The notes beneath the pieces are model-generated. The model did no database searches and had not been told where the DNA came from. It worked only from the letters and a program-made list of their open reading frames with translations. From Allobosea lupini (lineage in GTDB: Bacteria > Pseudomonadota > Alphaproteobacteria > Rhizobiales > Beijerinckiaceae): 64,000 bases of DNA. Of the stretch, positions 16,238 through 24,990 are shown one piece after another (position 1 is the first letter of the stretch; each line of letters begins with the position of its first letter). The position numbers and the translations under genes are program-made. The stretch spans positions 1-64,000 of the forward strand of contig NZ_FOAN01000005.1 of the NCBI RefSeq assembly GCF_900109525.1. The letters run 5' to 3'.

Positions 16238-18223
16238 ATGAACGCGATCGATCCGCTTCGGAATCAGGCCCAGCGCGACAAGCCCTGGATCTTCCGGACC
16301 TATGCCGGCCATTCCGACGCGTCCGAATCGAACAAGCTCTACCGGACCAATCTCGCCAAGGGCCAGACCGGCCTCTCCGTCGCCTTCGACCTGCCGACCC
16401 AGACCGGCTACGACCCCGACCATGTGCTCTCGCGCGGCGAGGTCGGCAAGGTCGGCGTTCCGATCACCCATCTCGGCGACATGCGGGCGCTGTTCGACCA
16501 GATTCCGCTGGCGCAGATGAACACCTCGATGACGATCAATGCGACGGCGGCCTGGCTGCTCTCGCTCTACATCGCCACCGCCGACGAGCAGGGCGCCGAC
16601 CGCGCTGCCTTGCAGGGCACCACCCAGAACGACCTCGTCAAAGAATACCTGTCGCGCGGAACCTATGTCTTCCCGCCGCGCCCCTCGATGCGATTGACCA
16701 CCGACATCGTCGTGTTCACGGCGCGCGAACTGCCGAAATGGAACCCGACGAACGTCTGCTCCTACCATCTGCAGGAGGCCGGCGCCTCCCCGGTGCAGGA
16801 GCTATCCTTCGCCTTGGCGACCGCGATCGCCCTGCTCGAGTCGATCAGGGCCCGGCCGGAGGTCGCGCCCGAGGAGTTCGGCAGCGTCGTCGGCCGCATC
16901 TCCTTCTTCGTCAATGCCGGCATGCGCTTCGTCACCGAGCTTTGCAAGATGCGGGCTTTCGTCGACCTCTGGGACGAGATCACGCTGAAGCGCTTCAGCG
17001 TCTTGGAGGGGCAGCATCGCCGCTTCCGCTATGGCGTGCAGGTCAACTCACTCGGGCTGACCGAGCCGCAGGCCGAGAACAATGTCTACCGCATCCTGAT
17101 CGAGATGCTGGCGGTGACATTGTCGAAGAAGGCCCGCGCCCGCGCCGTGCAGCTCCCGGCCTGGAACGAGGCGCTCGGCCTGCCCCGCCCCTTCGACCAG
17201 CAATGGTCGCTGCGTATGCAGCAGGTGCTGGCCTATGAGACCGATCTGCTCGAATTCGGCGACATCTTCGACGGCTCGAAGGAGATCGACGCCAAGGTCG
17301 CGGAACTGAAGGCGGCCGCGCTGGAGGAGTTGGCGAAGATCGACGCCATGGGCGGTGCGCTCGCCGCGGTCGAGAGCGGCTACATGAAGATGGCGCTGGT
17401 CGAGAACGGCGCGCGCCGCATCGAGGCGATCGAGCGCGGCGAGCAGATCGTCGTCGGCGTCAACAAGTTCACCACCAGCGAGCCCTCGCCGCTCTCGGCC
17501 GGCGACGGCGCCGTCGTCACAGTGCCGGATTCGGTCGAAACCGAGGCGGTGGGCCGGCTGAAGGCCTGGCGGGCCGCGCGCGACGGCAAGGCGGTCGAAG
17601 CCGCACTCACCGAGCTCGCCAGCGCGGCGAAAGAAGACCGCAACGTGATGCCGGCGTCGATCGCCTGCGCCAAGGCCGGCGTCACCACCGGCGAATGGGC
17701 GCAAACGCTGCGCGAAATCTTCGGCGAATACCGCGCCCCGACCGGCGTCGACACCACCAAGCTCGGCGACGACGCCGGGCTCGCCACTGTCAAGGCCGCC
17801 GTCGCCAAGGCGGCCGAGCGGCTCGGCCGCCCACCTCGTTTCCTCGTCGGCAAACCCGGGCTCGACGGCCACTCGAACGGCGCGGAGCAGATCGCGGTGC
17901 GTGCCCGCGATGCAGGCATGCAGGTCTCCTATGGCGGCATCCGCCAGACGCCCGAGGAGATCGTGACGCAGGCCAGGGAGACGCAAGCCGACATCATCGG
18001 GCTTTCCATCCTTTCCGGCTCGCATCTGCCGCTGGTGCGCGACGTCACCGCCCGGCTGCGCGTCGCCGGCATGGACGTTCCCGTCGTCGTCGGCGGCATC
18101 ATTCCGCCTGACGACGAGAACGCGCTGAAGAACATGGGCGTGGCGCGCGTCTATACGCCCAAGGACTTCGCCCTCGACGGCATCATCGCCGACGTCGCCG
18201 GGCTCTCGGCGAAGAAGGGCTGA
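16238..18223 (+). CDS. ecm: Ethylmalonyl-CoA mutase (MeaA-type, B12-dependent)
   Basis: The 661-residue protein starts MNAIDPLRNQAQRDKPWIFR, then YAGHSDASESNKLYR and GLSVAFDLPTQTGYD, the signature of the MeaA/ethylmalonyl-CoA mutase branch. A C-terminal cobalamin domain carries D-G-H-S-N-G (the DxHxxG base-off motif) near residue 542, followed by the GG-x-I-P segment. It converts (2R)-ethylmalonyl-CoA to methylsuccinyl-CoA in the ethylmalonyl-CoA pathway for acetyl-CoA assimilation. The ATG at 16238 has caggga upstream. In the neighbouring genes no crotonyl-CoA carboxylase is visible, so the pathway genes are dispersed. Methylmalonyl-CoA mutase is the alternative but fits less well. Confidence 0.9.
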   Translation: MNAIDPLRNQAQRDKPWIFRTYAGHSDASESNKLYRTNLAKGQTGLSVAFDLPTQTGYDPDHVLSRGEVGKVGVPITHLGDMRALFDQIPLAQMNTSMTINATAAWLLSLYIATADEQGADRAALQGTTQNDLVKEYLSRGTYVFPPRPSMRLTTDIVVFTARELPKWNPTNVCSYHLQEAGASPVQELSFALATAIALLESIRARPEVAPEEFGSVVGRISFFVNAGMRFVTELCKMRAFVDLWDEITLKRFSVLEGQHRRFRYGVQVNSLGLTEPQAENNVYRILIEMLAVTLSKKARARAVQLPAWNEALGLPRPFDQQWSLRMQQVLAYETDLLEFGDIFDGSKEIDAKVAELKAAALEELAKIDAMGGALAAVESGYMKMALVENGARRIEAIERGEQIVVGVNKFTTSEPSPLSAGDGAVVTVPDSVETEAVGRLKAWRAARDGKAVEAALTELASAAKEDRNVMPASIACAKAGVTTGEWAQTLREIFGEYRAPTGVDTTKLGDDAGLATVKAAVAKAAERLGRPPRFLVGKPGLDGHSNGAEQIAVRARDAGMQVSYGGIRQTPEEIVTQARETQADIIGLSILSGSHLPLVRDVTARLRVAGMDVPVVVGGIIPPDDENALKNMGVARVYTPKDFALDGIIADVAGLSAKKG

Positions 18224-18592
18224 GGGCTAGGATCATTGAGTTCGCAATAGGTTAGGGCTCTACAGCAATCATCGTCATCCCGGACAAGCGGCGTAGCCGC
18301 GCCGATCCAGGATCCATTCCGGAGCCTTTCCGAAATAGGTTCCGGAATGGATCCTGGGTCTCCCTCTGGTCGCCCGGGATGACCAGCGCTTTTTAAGGCG
18401 GGACAAGCGCATGACCCGACCGGCGTCCCCAGCTCTCCGCCGGCGCGAAAAGAGCTCAGGCTTCCCCAAGCGCGTGCGGATGATTATCGTCCCGAAACCG
18501 CTCCGATTGTCGCCATAGTCCTGGCGCTGATCGGGCTGGAAGGCGGCAGGCGGCAGGGCCGCCAGGGATTCGCTGAGGAGAGGAATGAGCGC
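18224..18592. other. Intergenic region with one palindromic repeat
   Basis: About 370 bases between the mutase and the protease gene. It contains the family A repeat (18274-18383). The remainder shows no gene-like frame, tRNA or terminator that I can recognise; it presumably holds the promoter of the protease gene. Confidence 0.6.
18274..18383. repeat. Palindromic intergenic repeat, family A (copy 2, inverted)
   Basis: It begins gtcatcccggacaagcgg and ends cgcccgggatgac, with gatccattccgg and ggttccggaatggatcc inside. Read on the reverse strand it aligns with 11457-11567, including the cgaccgaagggagaccc-like arm. It can form a long hairpin. Confidence 0.8.
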
Positions 18593-19597
18593 ATGCCCGC
18601 ATGGCTGCAGACCAATTTGACCGGGACCAACATCCGCGCCGCCTTCATCGGCGCCGTGGGCCTTGCCCTGGCGGGGCCCGCCGCGGCTCAGACGATGGGC
18701 TTCGACCCCAGCGATTTCGGCAAGGTGAGCATGCCCCGGCGCCAAAGCACCGGCGACGCCGCCACCCACATCGAGAACAACAAGGGTGCCTTCGAGCCGA
18801 TCGCGGAGCTCGACCAGCGCGATCCGCTCGCCAGGATGGCCAAGCCCGTCGGGCGCATCGACATCCTGCTGAAGGACAACAAGACCGGCAAGCAGTCAGG
18901 CGCCCATTGCACGGGTGAGTTGCTCCCCGGCGACTATGTCCTCACCAACCATCACTGCCTGCCGCAGAGCGGCGAGATGACACCGGTGCGCGCCATCATC
19001 GTCATGGATTTCCTGACGCAGGATGGAAAAGGCGCCAAGGTCTTCGAGCTCGACCCCAAGCCCGTCGAGTTCAATGCCAATCTCGACTACGCCATCGCCA
19101 AAGCGAAGGGCAATCCGACCGCGACCTATGGTTCGGTCAAGCTCGCGGCGACGCCGACCGGCGGCGCCCCCTCGCTCATGGTGATCCACCACCCGGCAGG
19201 GCGGCCGAAAGTGATGAGCCGCTTCCGCTGCATGGCGACCCGCCAGCAGGGCGACGCAGCCGAGATGCGCCATCGCTGCGACACGCTCGGCGGCTCGTCG
19301 GGCTCGCTGCTCTACAACGCCGGCAATGCGGGCATCGCGCTGCACAAGCAGGGCGGCCTCGCTCCCAACGACCCCAACAGCTACAACACCGCGACCAGCA
19401 TGACCGCACTGCTCCAGGCCAGCCCGCTGCTGCGCAAGATGGCCGGCGCGGGCGGGCAGGCCCCGGCCGCGGACGGCGGCGGCGCGGTCGCGTCTGGCGG
19501 CGGTCAGGACGACCAGCCGAGCTCGACCGAGCGCAGCAGCGTGCGCGGCTCCGACAATCTCGACACCGACGGGATGAACTCGCTGCTGAAGAACTGA
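18593..19597 (+). CDS. Secreted trypsin-like (V8/S1-type) serine protease
   Basis: The 334-residue protein has an N-terminal signal peptide (hydrophobic AAFIGAVGLALAGPAAA, cleavage near residue 32) and a chymotrypsin-fold catalytic triad: His121 in TNHHC, Asp165 in NLDYAI and Ser236 in GGSSGS. The arrangement resembles bacterial V8-like endopeptidases and trypsin-like serine peptidases without PDZ domains. The C-terminus is Gly/Ala-rich and probably disordered. It is likely exported to the periplasm or medium. A gaggagagg ribosome binding site precedes the ATG. Neighbours give no hint of substrate. Confidence 0.85.
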   Translation: MPAWLQTNLTGTNIRAAFIGAVGLALAGPAAAQTMGFDPSDFGKVSMPRRQSTGDAATHIENNKGAFEPIAELDQRDPLARMAKPVGRIDILLKDNKTGKQSGAHCTGELLPGDYVLTNHHCLPQSGEMTPVRAIIVMDFLTQDGKGAKVFELDPKPVEFNANLDYAIAKAKGNPTATYGSVKLAATPTGGAPSLMVIHHPAGRPKVMSRFRCMATRQQGDAAEMRHRCDTLGGSSGSLLYNAGNAGIALHKQGGLAPNDPNSYNTATSMTALLQASPLLRKMAGAGGQAPAADGGGAVASGGGQDDQPSSTERSSVRGSDNLDTDGMNSLLKN

Positions 19598-19604
19598 GGC
19601 GGGT

Positions 19605-19660
19605 TCGTCATTCCGGGGCGCCTTGGAACGGCGAACCCGGAACCCATGACCACGACGATT
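19605..19660. repeat. Fragment of another palindromic repeat
   Basis: The sequence from gtcattccggggcgcc to aacccggaacccatgacc resembles one arm of an imperfect inverted repeat found between genes in this group. It directly abuts the family B element at 19671, so two repeat types are joined here. Confidence 0.5.
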
Positions 19661-19670
19661 CTCCAGCGCC

Positions 19671-19766
19671 TCATGCTCGCCCTTGTGGCGAGCATCCACG
19701 TCTTGAACACCGAGTTTGATCAACGAAGCGAAGACGTGGATGGTCGGGACAAGCCCGACCATGACG
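19671..19766. repeat. Palindromic intergenic repeat, family B (copy 1)
   Basis: tcatgctcgcccttgtggcg at one end and gtcgggacaagcccgaccatgac at the other, with atccacgtctt and aagacgtggat as inner inverted arms. On the reverse strand it matches 45311-45409, so the two copies are in opposite orientation. It lies between two converging genes. Confidence 0.8.
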
Positions 19767-19779
19767 GAAGGGGCAGGCG

Positions 19780-20649
19780 TCAGCCCTGCTCGCCGTGGCT
19801 GCGCCCGTAAGGGCTGCGCGTCGGCGAGTGCCAGCCCGCGAGTGCGGCAGGGTCGGCCTCGTAGATCTCGACCTTGAGCGGATGGCAGACGGCGACGTCA
19901 CTTGAATGGGTCTGGCCGCAATCGCCGCCTGGACAGGCCGAGATCGCCCCGAGCAGATCGATCTCGGCGAAGAATTCGAGGAAATCGCCGGGCCGGACCG
20001 GGCTCGCCTTCATGAAGTACTGCTGCGTGTCACGGGTGAAGCCCGTGCACATGAAGACGTTGAGCACGTCATGGACGTGATGTTCGACCTCACGTGCCGG
20101 CAGCCCCCTTGCCTTTCCCAGCGCGCGGGCGAGGTTCGAATGGCAGCAATGATGGTAGTCGCCGCCATCGCCGAGCAGCCGGTGGGTATAGGGATCGCAG
20201 CGCGTGCCGATCACGTCGTGCACGCCGGCGCCATCCTGGTCGAAGCCGTACCAGCCGAGCGTGTCATGGGTGATCGTCGCCATCGGCCGCAGATGCGGCA
20301 GGTTGCTCCAGAGCCGGTCGCCCAGTCCGACATGGGTCGCGTGCAGGGCGCGCGTCTTGCCGCTGAAGAAGCGCTCGTCGAGATCGTCCGCGTTCCATAG
20401 ATTGAGGTCGCCGACCTGCGGCCCCTCGATGCTGACGACCCGAAAGAAGTGGCCCTTCGGCACGCGGAAACTGCCGGCCTCGCGCGGCGGCACAATGATC
20501 TCGTCGCGCTTGGTCAAGGTCCGGCGTGCACGCGCCAGCATCGCCATGTCGGCCCCCGGCAGGCTGCCATTGGGGTAGACCACGACCGGCGGCTTGCGCC
20601 GACGCTCCTCCGCATCGGCGGGGGCGATCACCTGCGAATCCATGGCCAT
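19780..20649 (-). CDS. DUF1989 protein (urea carboxylase-associated family)
   Basis: The 289-residue protein contains the family core: SFRVPKGHFFRVVSIEGPQVGDLNLWN, then SGKTRALHATHVGLGDRLWSN and the Cys/His-rich DYHHCCHSNLARAL near residue 170, likely metal ligands. DUF1989 proteins often accompany urea carboxylase or guanidine-degrading genes; none are adjacent here, so this may be a stand-alone paralogue. The ATG at 20649 has ggag 7 nt upstream. The function is unproven. Confidence 0.85.
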   Translation of the reverse strand: MAMDSQVIAPADAEERRRKPPVVVYPNGSLPGADMAMLARARRTLTKRDEIIVPPREAGSFRVPKGHFFRVVSIEGPQVGDLNLWNADDLDERFFSGKTRALHATHVGLGDRLWSNLPHLRPMATITHDTLGWYGFDQDGAGVHDVIGTRCDPYTHRLLGDGGDYHHCCHSNLARALGKARGLPAREVEHHVHDVLNVFMCTGFTRDTQQYFMKASPVRPGDFLEFFAEIDLLGAISACPGGDCGQTHSSDVAVCHPLKVEIYEADPAALAGWHSPTRSPYGRSHGEQG

Positions 20650-20721
20650 GACGTGCTCCGCCGACTGATATGTCCGCGGTTTTCTATCGGGACCGACGAG
20701 CCCGGTCCAGACTGCGACATG

Positions 20722-21330
20722 TCAGGCCAGCCCGTTGCTCTTCAGCGTCTGGTAGGCCTTGAGGATTTCCTGCAGCCGGCCTTCGCGTGAGCGGTCGCCG
20801 CCATTGGCGTCGGGGTGGAAGCGCTTTACCAGTTCCTTATAGCGCGCCTTGATCGCGGCGCGGTCGGCGCTCTCGTCGAGGTCGAGCGTCTCCAGCGCCT
20901 TCTTGGCGAGGACACCGACTCTGGGCTCGGCCCGTTCCTGCTGGCGGCCGGCGCGGCCACGGAACAGGTTGAAGGCATCCTGCATCTCCGGCCCGCCGGC
21001 CTCGCGCCCGCGCTGCGCCATCCGCGCGGCGCTGGCATTGACGCCGAGCTTCCAGGTCGGCCGGTGGCCGATCTCCTCCTGCTTGGCATAGGCCGCGAGC
21101 GCCTCGTCGTTCATGCCGGCGAAGTAATTGTAGGTGGCGTTGTAGGCCTTCACATGCTCGAGGCAGAACTGGAAGAACTTGCCTTCCTTGCCGCGCCCCA
21201 TCGGCGCGCGGAACTCGCCCGCCTTCGTGCAACCCGGATGGTCGCAAAGACGCGCATCGGCCTCGACCACCTCTTCCGCCTCGGAAGGGCCGATCCTGAT
21301 CCGGTCGAAAAGGCGCGAGCTGAAGTTCAT
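20722..21330 (-). CDS. C-terminal J-domain (DnaJ-like) protein
   Basis: The 202-residue protein starts MNFSSRLFDRIRIGP and carries a C-terminal J-domain (about 140-200) with the Hsp70-activating HPD motif in KRFHPDANGG. A cysteine-containing middle part (LCDHPGCTKAGEFRAP) and FFQFCLEHV could bind metal. This architecture, with the J-domain at the end, is the alphaproteobacterial form found next to bolA and often upstream of cobalt-chelatase genes. The start at 21330 is set by homology; the frame stays open to 21720 but the added part is low quality. It is divergent from bolA. Confidence 0.88.
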   Translation of the reverse strand: MNFSSRLFDRIRIGPSEAEEVVEADARLCDHPGCTKAGEFRAPMGRGKEGKFFQFCLEHVKAYNATYNYFAGMNDEALAAYAKQEEIGHRPTWKLGVNASAARMAQRGREAGGPEMQDAFNLFRGRAGRQQERAEPRVGVLAKKALETLDLDESADRAAIKARYKELVKRFHPDANGGDRSREGRLQEILKAYQTLKSNGLA

Positions 21331-21682
21331 CGTCTCATGGTTATGCGGGTTGAACGCTGCGCCGACAAGCCGACCGCCGCGCGGATCGCTCCGCGCCTGC
21401 AGCAAGCCGATCGCCTTGGCGGCAGCTTGACCCTGATTGCTTAAGGAACCCGGTTCAGCCGAAGCGGCCGGGATGCCCCCTAGATAGTATTTCCACGCTT
21501 CAAACTCAACGGCCGCGCGCCGCATCGCCCCGGTCGCGAGTGCGGGCTTCGACATGAGAGCCCGGAGAATCCGGCTCCAATGAGGCAGCGCTGCACACGC
21601 TCGATCTTGACCGTCGAGCGCGAATGGGTGTTCTCGCCACCAAGGGGCGTCAGCGCTCCATCTACTCACGAAAGAAGCATCC
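21331..21682. other. Intergenic region between the J-domain and BolA genes
   Basis: About 350 bases separate two divergent genes. It should contain both promoters. Reading frames cross it, but none has a start with a ribosome binding site or a recognisable protein motif. I see no repeat, tRNA or terminator. Confidence 0.5.
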
Positions 21683-21955
21683 ATGCCGACCATGGCCGAC
21701 CGGATCGCCGGCAAGCTCACCGCGCAGCTGGCACCGGAGCATCTCAGGGTGATCGACGAATCCCACCAGCATCATGGCCATGCCGGCTGGCGCGAGGGCG
21801 GCGAGACGCATTTCCGAGTCGAGATCGTCTCGCCCGCCTTCTCCGGCAAGAGCCGGCTCGAACGCCATCGCCTGGTCAACGCCGCGCTCTCCGAGGAACT
21901 CGCCGGTAGCGTGCACGCACTGGCGATCGCGGCGCGTGCCCCGGGCGAGGCCTGA
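21683..21955 (+). CDS. BolA family protein
   Basis: This 90-residue protein has the BolA core: MADRIAGKLTAQLAPEHLRVIDESHQHHGHAG, then THFRVEIVSPAFSGKSRLERHRLV and a final AIAARAPGE. BolA proteins partner monothiol glutaredoxins and bind Fe-S clusters through conserved histidines (His of HHGH and of ERHR). The ATG at 21683 follows aaagaag; a second ATG three codons later is also possible. Divergent placement with the J-domain gene is conserved in Rhizobiales. Confidence 0.93.
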   Translation: MPTMADRIAGKLTAQLAPEHLRVIDESHQHHGHAGWREGGETHFRVEIVSPAFSGKSRLERHRLVNAALSEELAGSVHALAIAARAPGEA

Positions 21956-21958
21956 ACC

Positions 21959-23152
21959 TCAGGCCGCCTTGCGCTCCGGCGCAGCCAGATAGATCGCGGT
22001 CGAGACAAGCAGCAGCGCCGCGAAGCCCCAGTGCATGTTGGCGAAGGCGAGTGCGGCATCGCGCCCATCGGCCCGCTGCGCCGCGACGAACCAGCCGGAG
22101 CCCCACTGGATCAGCCCCGCCCCGGCGATGAACAGGAAATTGACGAAAGTCATGCCGCGCCCGACCAGATGCGCCGGGAAGAACTCACGCGCATGCGCCA
22201 TCAGGATCGCATAGGTGAAGCCTGTGCCACCAACGATCGCAAAGAGCAGGATGGCGCCGGCCAGCGACTGCGCACCGATCACTGCCAGGAGTGCGAATCC
22301 GATACCCGTAGCTACGGTGCCCCAGGCGACCAGCGCCTTGCTGCGGCCCGCCCGCTTCTGCAACGCACCATAGACGAAGGCGCCGACGACCATCATCGTC
22401 GCCATGCCCAGCGCGGCATGGCCGGCGGCGATGCCATCGAGCCCGTGCACCTGCATCATGTAAGGCGCGATCCACAGGCCGCGCGCCGTTGCGATTATGG
22501 CGTAGCCGACGAGAGTGATCGGCGCGAGCAGCCAGAGCGGTCCGATCGCGGCGATGCTCTTCAGACCCTGCAACAACCCCTCATGCTTGCCCGAGGCGTC
22601 GGTGACCTCAGGTGGATCGCGCACCAGCACTGCTGCGAGCACAGTTGCGAGCAGGAAAGCCACGGCGAAGGCGAGCATGGTCGGGCGCCAGCCATAGGCT
22701 TGGGCCGCCAGCGCCAAAGGCGCAGCACCGACGAGATTGCCGAGTGAGCCGAGGCCGATGAAGATCGAGGTCAACAGGCCGAAGCGTGCCGGCGCCTGCG
22801 TCCGCGCGAACAGATAGAGCGACGACATGAAGATCGGCGAGCAGCCGATTCCGACCAGCGCCATCGCGGCTGTGGCGGTATTGGCGCTGCCGGCCTGCGC
22901 GAACAGGAAGGCGCCGACGCTGCCGACCGCCATGGTCACCGCCACCGTCCGGCGCGGCCCGAGCCGATCGAGCGCCCAGCCGACCGGGAACTGCGCCAGC
23001 GCGAAAGCCATGAACCAGGCGGCGCCGAGCATGCCGAACTCCGCTGGCCCGATGCGCAGGTCGCCCATCACCGGCGCGGCGATCACGCTCAGGAAGGAGC
23101 GATAGAAGATCGACAGCACATAGGCAGGCAGCAGCGCGAAGAAGATGATCAC
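21959..23152 (-). CDS. MFS transporter (397 aa)
   Basis: The protein has about 12 hydrophobic segments and MFS loop motifs (GWALDRLGPRRTVAV after the second helix, and KRAGRSKAL midway). It resembles the nitrate/sulfonate-like or general ACS-type permease group only loosely. The start is a GTG at 23152 preceded by ggagg with 6 nt spacing. It lies 61 nt downstream of the thiolase gene on the same strand and may be co-transcribed. The stop is 3 nt from the bolA stop, so the two genes converge without space for a terminator. Confidence 0.85.
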   Translation of the reverse strand: MIIFFALLPAYVLSIFYRSFLSVIAAPVMGDLRIGPAEFGMLGAAWFMAFALAQFPVGWALDRLGPRRTVAVTMAVGSVGAFLFAQAGSANTATAAMALVGIGCSPIFMSSLYLFARTQAPARFGLLTSIFIGLGSLGNLVGAAPLALAAQAYGWRPTMLAFAVAFLLATVLAAVLVRDPPEVTDASGKHEGLLQGLKSIAAIGPLWLLAPITLVGYAIIATARGLWIAPYMMQVHGLDGIAAGHAALGMATMMVVGAFVYGALQKRAGRSKALVAWGTVATGIGFALLAVIGAQSLAGAILLFAIVGGTGFTYAILMAHAREFFPAHLVGRGMTFVNFLFIAGAGLIQWGSGWFVAAQRADGRDAALAFANMHWGFAALLLVSTAIYLAAPERKAA

Positions 23153-23213
23153 GCCGCCCCTCCGGCCAATTTCTGGATGACCGCCGACGTGAGTTCGCCG
23201 GCAGCCCCTCGCC

Positions 23214-24383
23214 TCACTTCACCCGCTCGAGCACCGAGACGTAATTGGCGACGGCAGCGCCGCCCATGTTGAAGATGCCACCGAGGCGGGCATCCTTCAC
23301 CTGCATGCCCTCCGGCGCCTCGCCGACGAGCTGCATAGCGGAAAGCACATGCATGGAGACGCCGGTCGCGCCGATCGGATGGCCCTTGGCCTTGAGGCCG
23401 CCGGAGACGTTGACCGGCAGCTTGCCGTCCTTCTGGGTCCAGCCTTCCTTGATGGCGCGGGCGCCATCGCCTTCCTTGGTCAGGCCCATCGCCTCGTATT
23501 CGATCAGCTCGGCGATGGTGAAGCAGTCATGCGTCTCGACGAAGGAGAGATCGTCGAGCGCGACGCCGGCAGCGGCCAGCGCCTGCTGCCAGGCGCGCGC
23601 GCCGCCCTCGAACTTCAGGATGTCGCGACGCGACAGCGGCAGGAAGTCCTGGACATGGGACATGCCGCGGAAGCCGACGGCGCGGCGCATGCTCTTGGCG
23701 GTCTCCTCGTCGGCGAGCACCAGCGCGGCGGCGCCGTCCGAGACCAGCGAGCAGTCGGTCCGCTTCAGCGGGCCGGCGACGTAAGGGTTCTTCTCGCTCT
23801 CCTCGCGGCAGAAGGCGTAGCCGAAATCCCTGCGCATCTGGGCATAGGGGTTGTCGACGCCGTTCTTGTGGTTCTTCGCAGCTATCATGGCGAGCGCATC
23901 CGACTGGTCGCCATGGCGCTGGAAATAGGACGAGGCGATCTTGCCGAAGACACCGGCAAAGCCACCCTGAACGTCGCTCTCCTGCGCGAGATAGGAAGCC
24001 TTCAGCAGGTTCTTGCCGATCTCCGGGCCAGGCGTCGTGGTCATCTGCTCGACGCCAACGACCAGCACGACCTTGGCCGCCCCGGCCTTGATGGCACGTA
24101 CGCCCTGATGGACCGCTGCCGAGCCGGTGGCGCAGGCGTTTTCGACGCGGGTCGCCGGCTTGAAGCGCAGCGCCGGGTCGGCCTGCAGCACGAGCGAGGC
24201 AGTGAAGTCCTGGGCCGAGAAACCGGCGTTGAAATGCCCGAGCACGATTTCGTCGACCTGGTCGGCGGTGATGCCGGCATCGATCAGCGCGTCGGTGGCG
24301 ACGCGCACGATCAGGCTCTCGACGGTCTCGGTATCCTGCTTACCGAAAGGCGTGTGGGCCCAGCCGACGATTGCAGCGCTCAT
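23214..24383 (-). CDS. Thiolase family protein (acetyl-CoA acetyltransferase, SCP2-like)
   Basis: The 389-residue protein starts MSAAIVGWAHTPFGK and has the nucleophilic Cys84 in VENACATGSAA, VETHDCF in the second half, and the C-terminal KGHPIGATG motif with the catalytic His. It lacks the usual C-terminal CxGxG cysteine of classic thiolases (the end reads GGIFNMGGAAV), as in SCP2-type thiolases, so degradative or unusual acyl-CoA substrates are likely. The ATG at 24383 is chosen over one 6 nt upstream because ggag lies 6 nt before it and abuts the earlier ATG. Confidence 0.9.
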   Translation of the reverse strand: MSAAIVGWAHTPFGKQDTETVESLIVRVATDALIDAGITADQVDEIVLGHFNAGFSAQDFTASLVLQADPALRFKPATRVENACATGSAAVHQGVRAIKAGAAKVVLVVGVEQMTTTPGPEIGKNLLKASYLAQESDVQGGFAGVFGKIASSYFQRHGDQSDALAMIAAKNHKNGVDNPYAQMRRDFGYAFCREESEKNPYVAGPLKRTDCSLVSDGAAALVLADEETAKSMRRAVGFRGMSHVQDFLPLSRRDILKFEGGARAWQQALAAAGVALDDLSFVETHDCFTIAELIEYEAMGLTKEGDGARAIKEGWTQKDGKLPVNVSGGLKAKGHPIGATGVSMHVLSAMQLVGEAPEGMQVKDARLGGIFNMGGAAVANYVSVLERVK

Positions 24384-24603
24384 AGCCATCTCCTGGTTGA
24401 TGTGCAGATACACTACATCTGCCTCCACGCACCCGTGGCCACAAGCCATCAAGCGCGCATTCCTCCTGTGCGAGGAAAGGCCAACGAAACCGGGCGAAGT
24501 CAAGCGGATCAAGAGCCCGCGGCGAGCGAGCGCCGACCGGCCCTGCGGTCAGGACATGACGAGATGTCGCGCGACCCCCTCGCGCGACTTCCGACCCGCA
24601 AGG

Positions 24604-24990
24604 CTAGCGCAGCGTCTTTTCGACCTCCGACAGTGCCTTGTCCTTCCGGCACGCAGCCAGCGGGCGCGCCTTGGCCGAGACGATCTCGATGACGTTCTTC
24701 TCCTCGGCGTCCACCTTCACCGTCATGCAGGCGCAGCCATAGCCATAGCTGCCATTGCCGCTCTTGCGCCATTCGCCCGCCTTGTAGGGCGGCGGCCAGT
24801 CGCCCTTCGCCTGATGCCCGCCCTGCACGGCGATCGTCCACTCGCCGTCCCTGTCGTAGAGCGAGGCATTGCCCGGGCTCGGATTGTCGAGCCAGCCGCA
24901 GCGCTGCGCGCTGCCTGGCTGCTGCGCCATGGCGACGCCGGCCGCAAAGATGAGGGTGGCCGCAGCAGCGGCCACTGACCGGCCGATCAT
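24604..24990 (-). CDS. Small exported DUF4087-type protein
   Basis: The 128-residue protein has a signal peptide (MIGRSVAAAAATLIFAAGVA, cleavage near AMAQ) and the DUF4087 pattern RCGWLDNPSPGNASLYDRDGEW, with Cys residues also in GYGCACM and ACRKDKAL. It is therefore likely periplasmic with disulfides. Its ATG overlaps the stop of the upstream GH19-like gene in an ATGA junction, so translation of the two is coupled. The function is unknown; the pairing is discussed in the findings. Confidence 0.8.
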   Translation of the reverse strand: MIGRSVAAAAATLIFAAGVAMAQQPGSAQRCGWLDNPSPGNASLYDRDGEWTIAVQGGHQAKGDWPPPYKAGEWRKSGNGSYGYGCACMTVKVDAEEKNVIEIVSAKARPLAACRKDKALSEVEKTLR

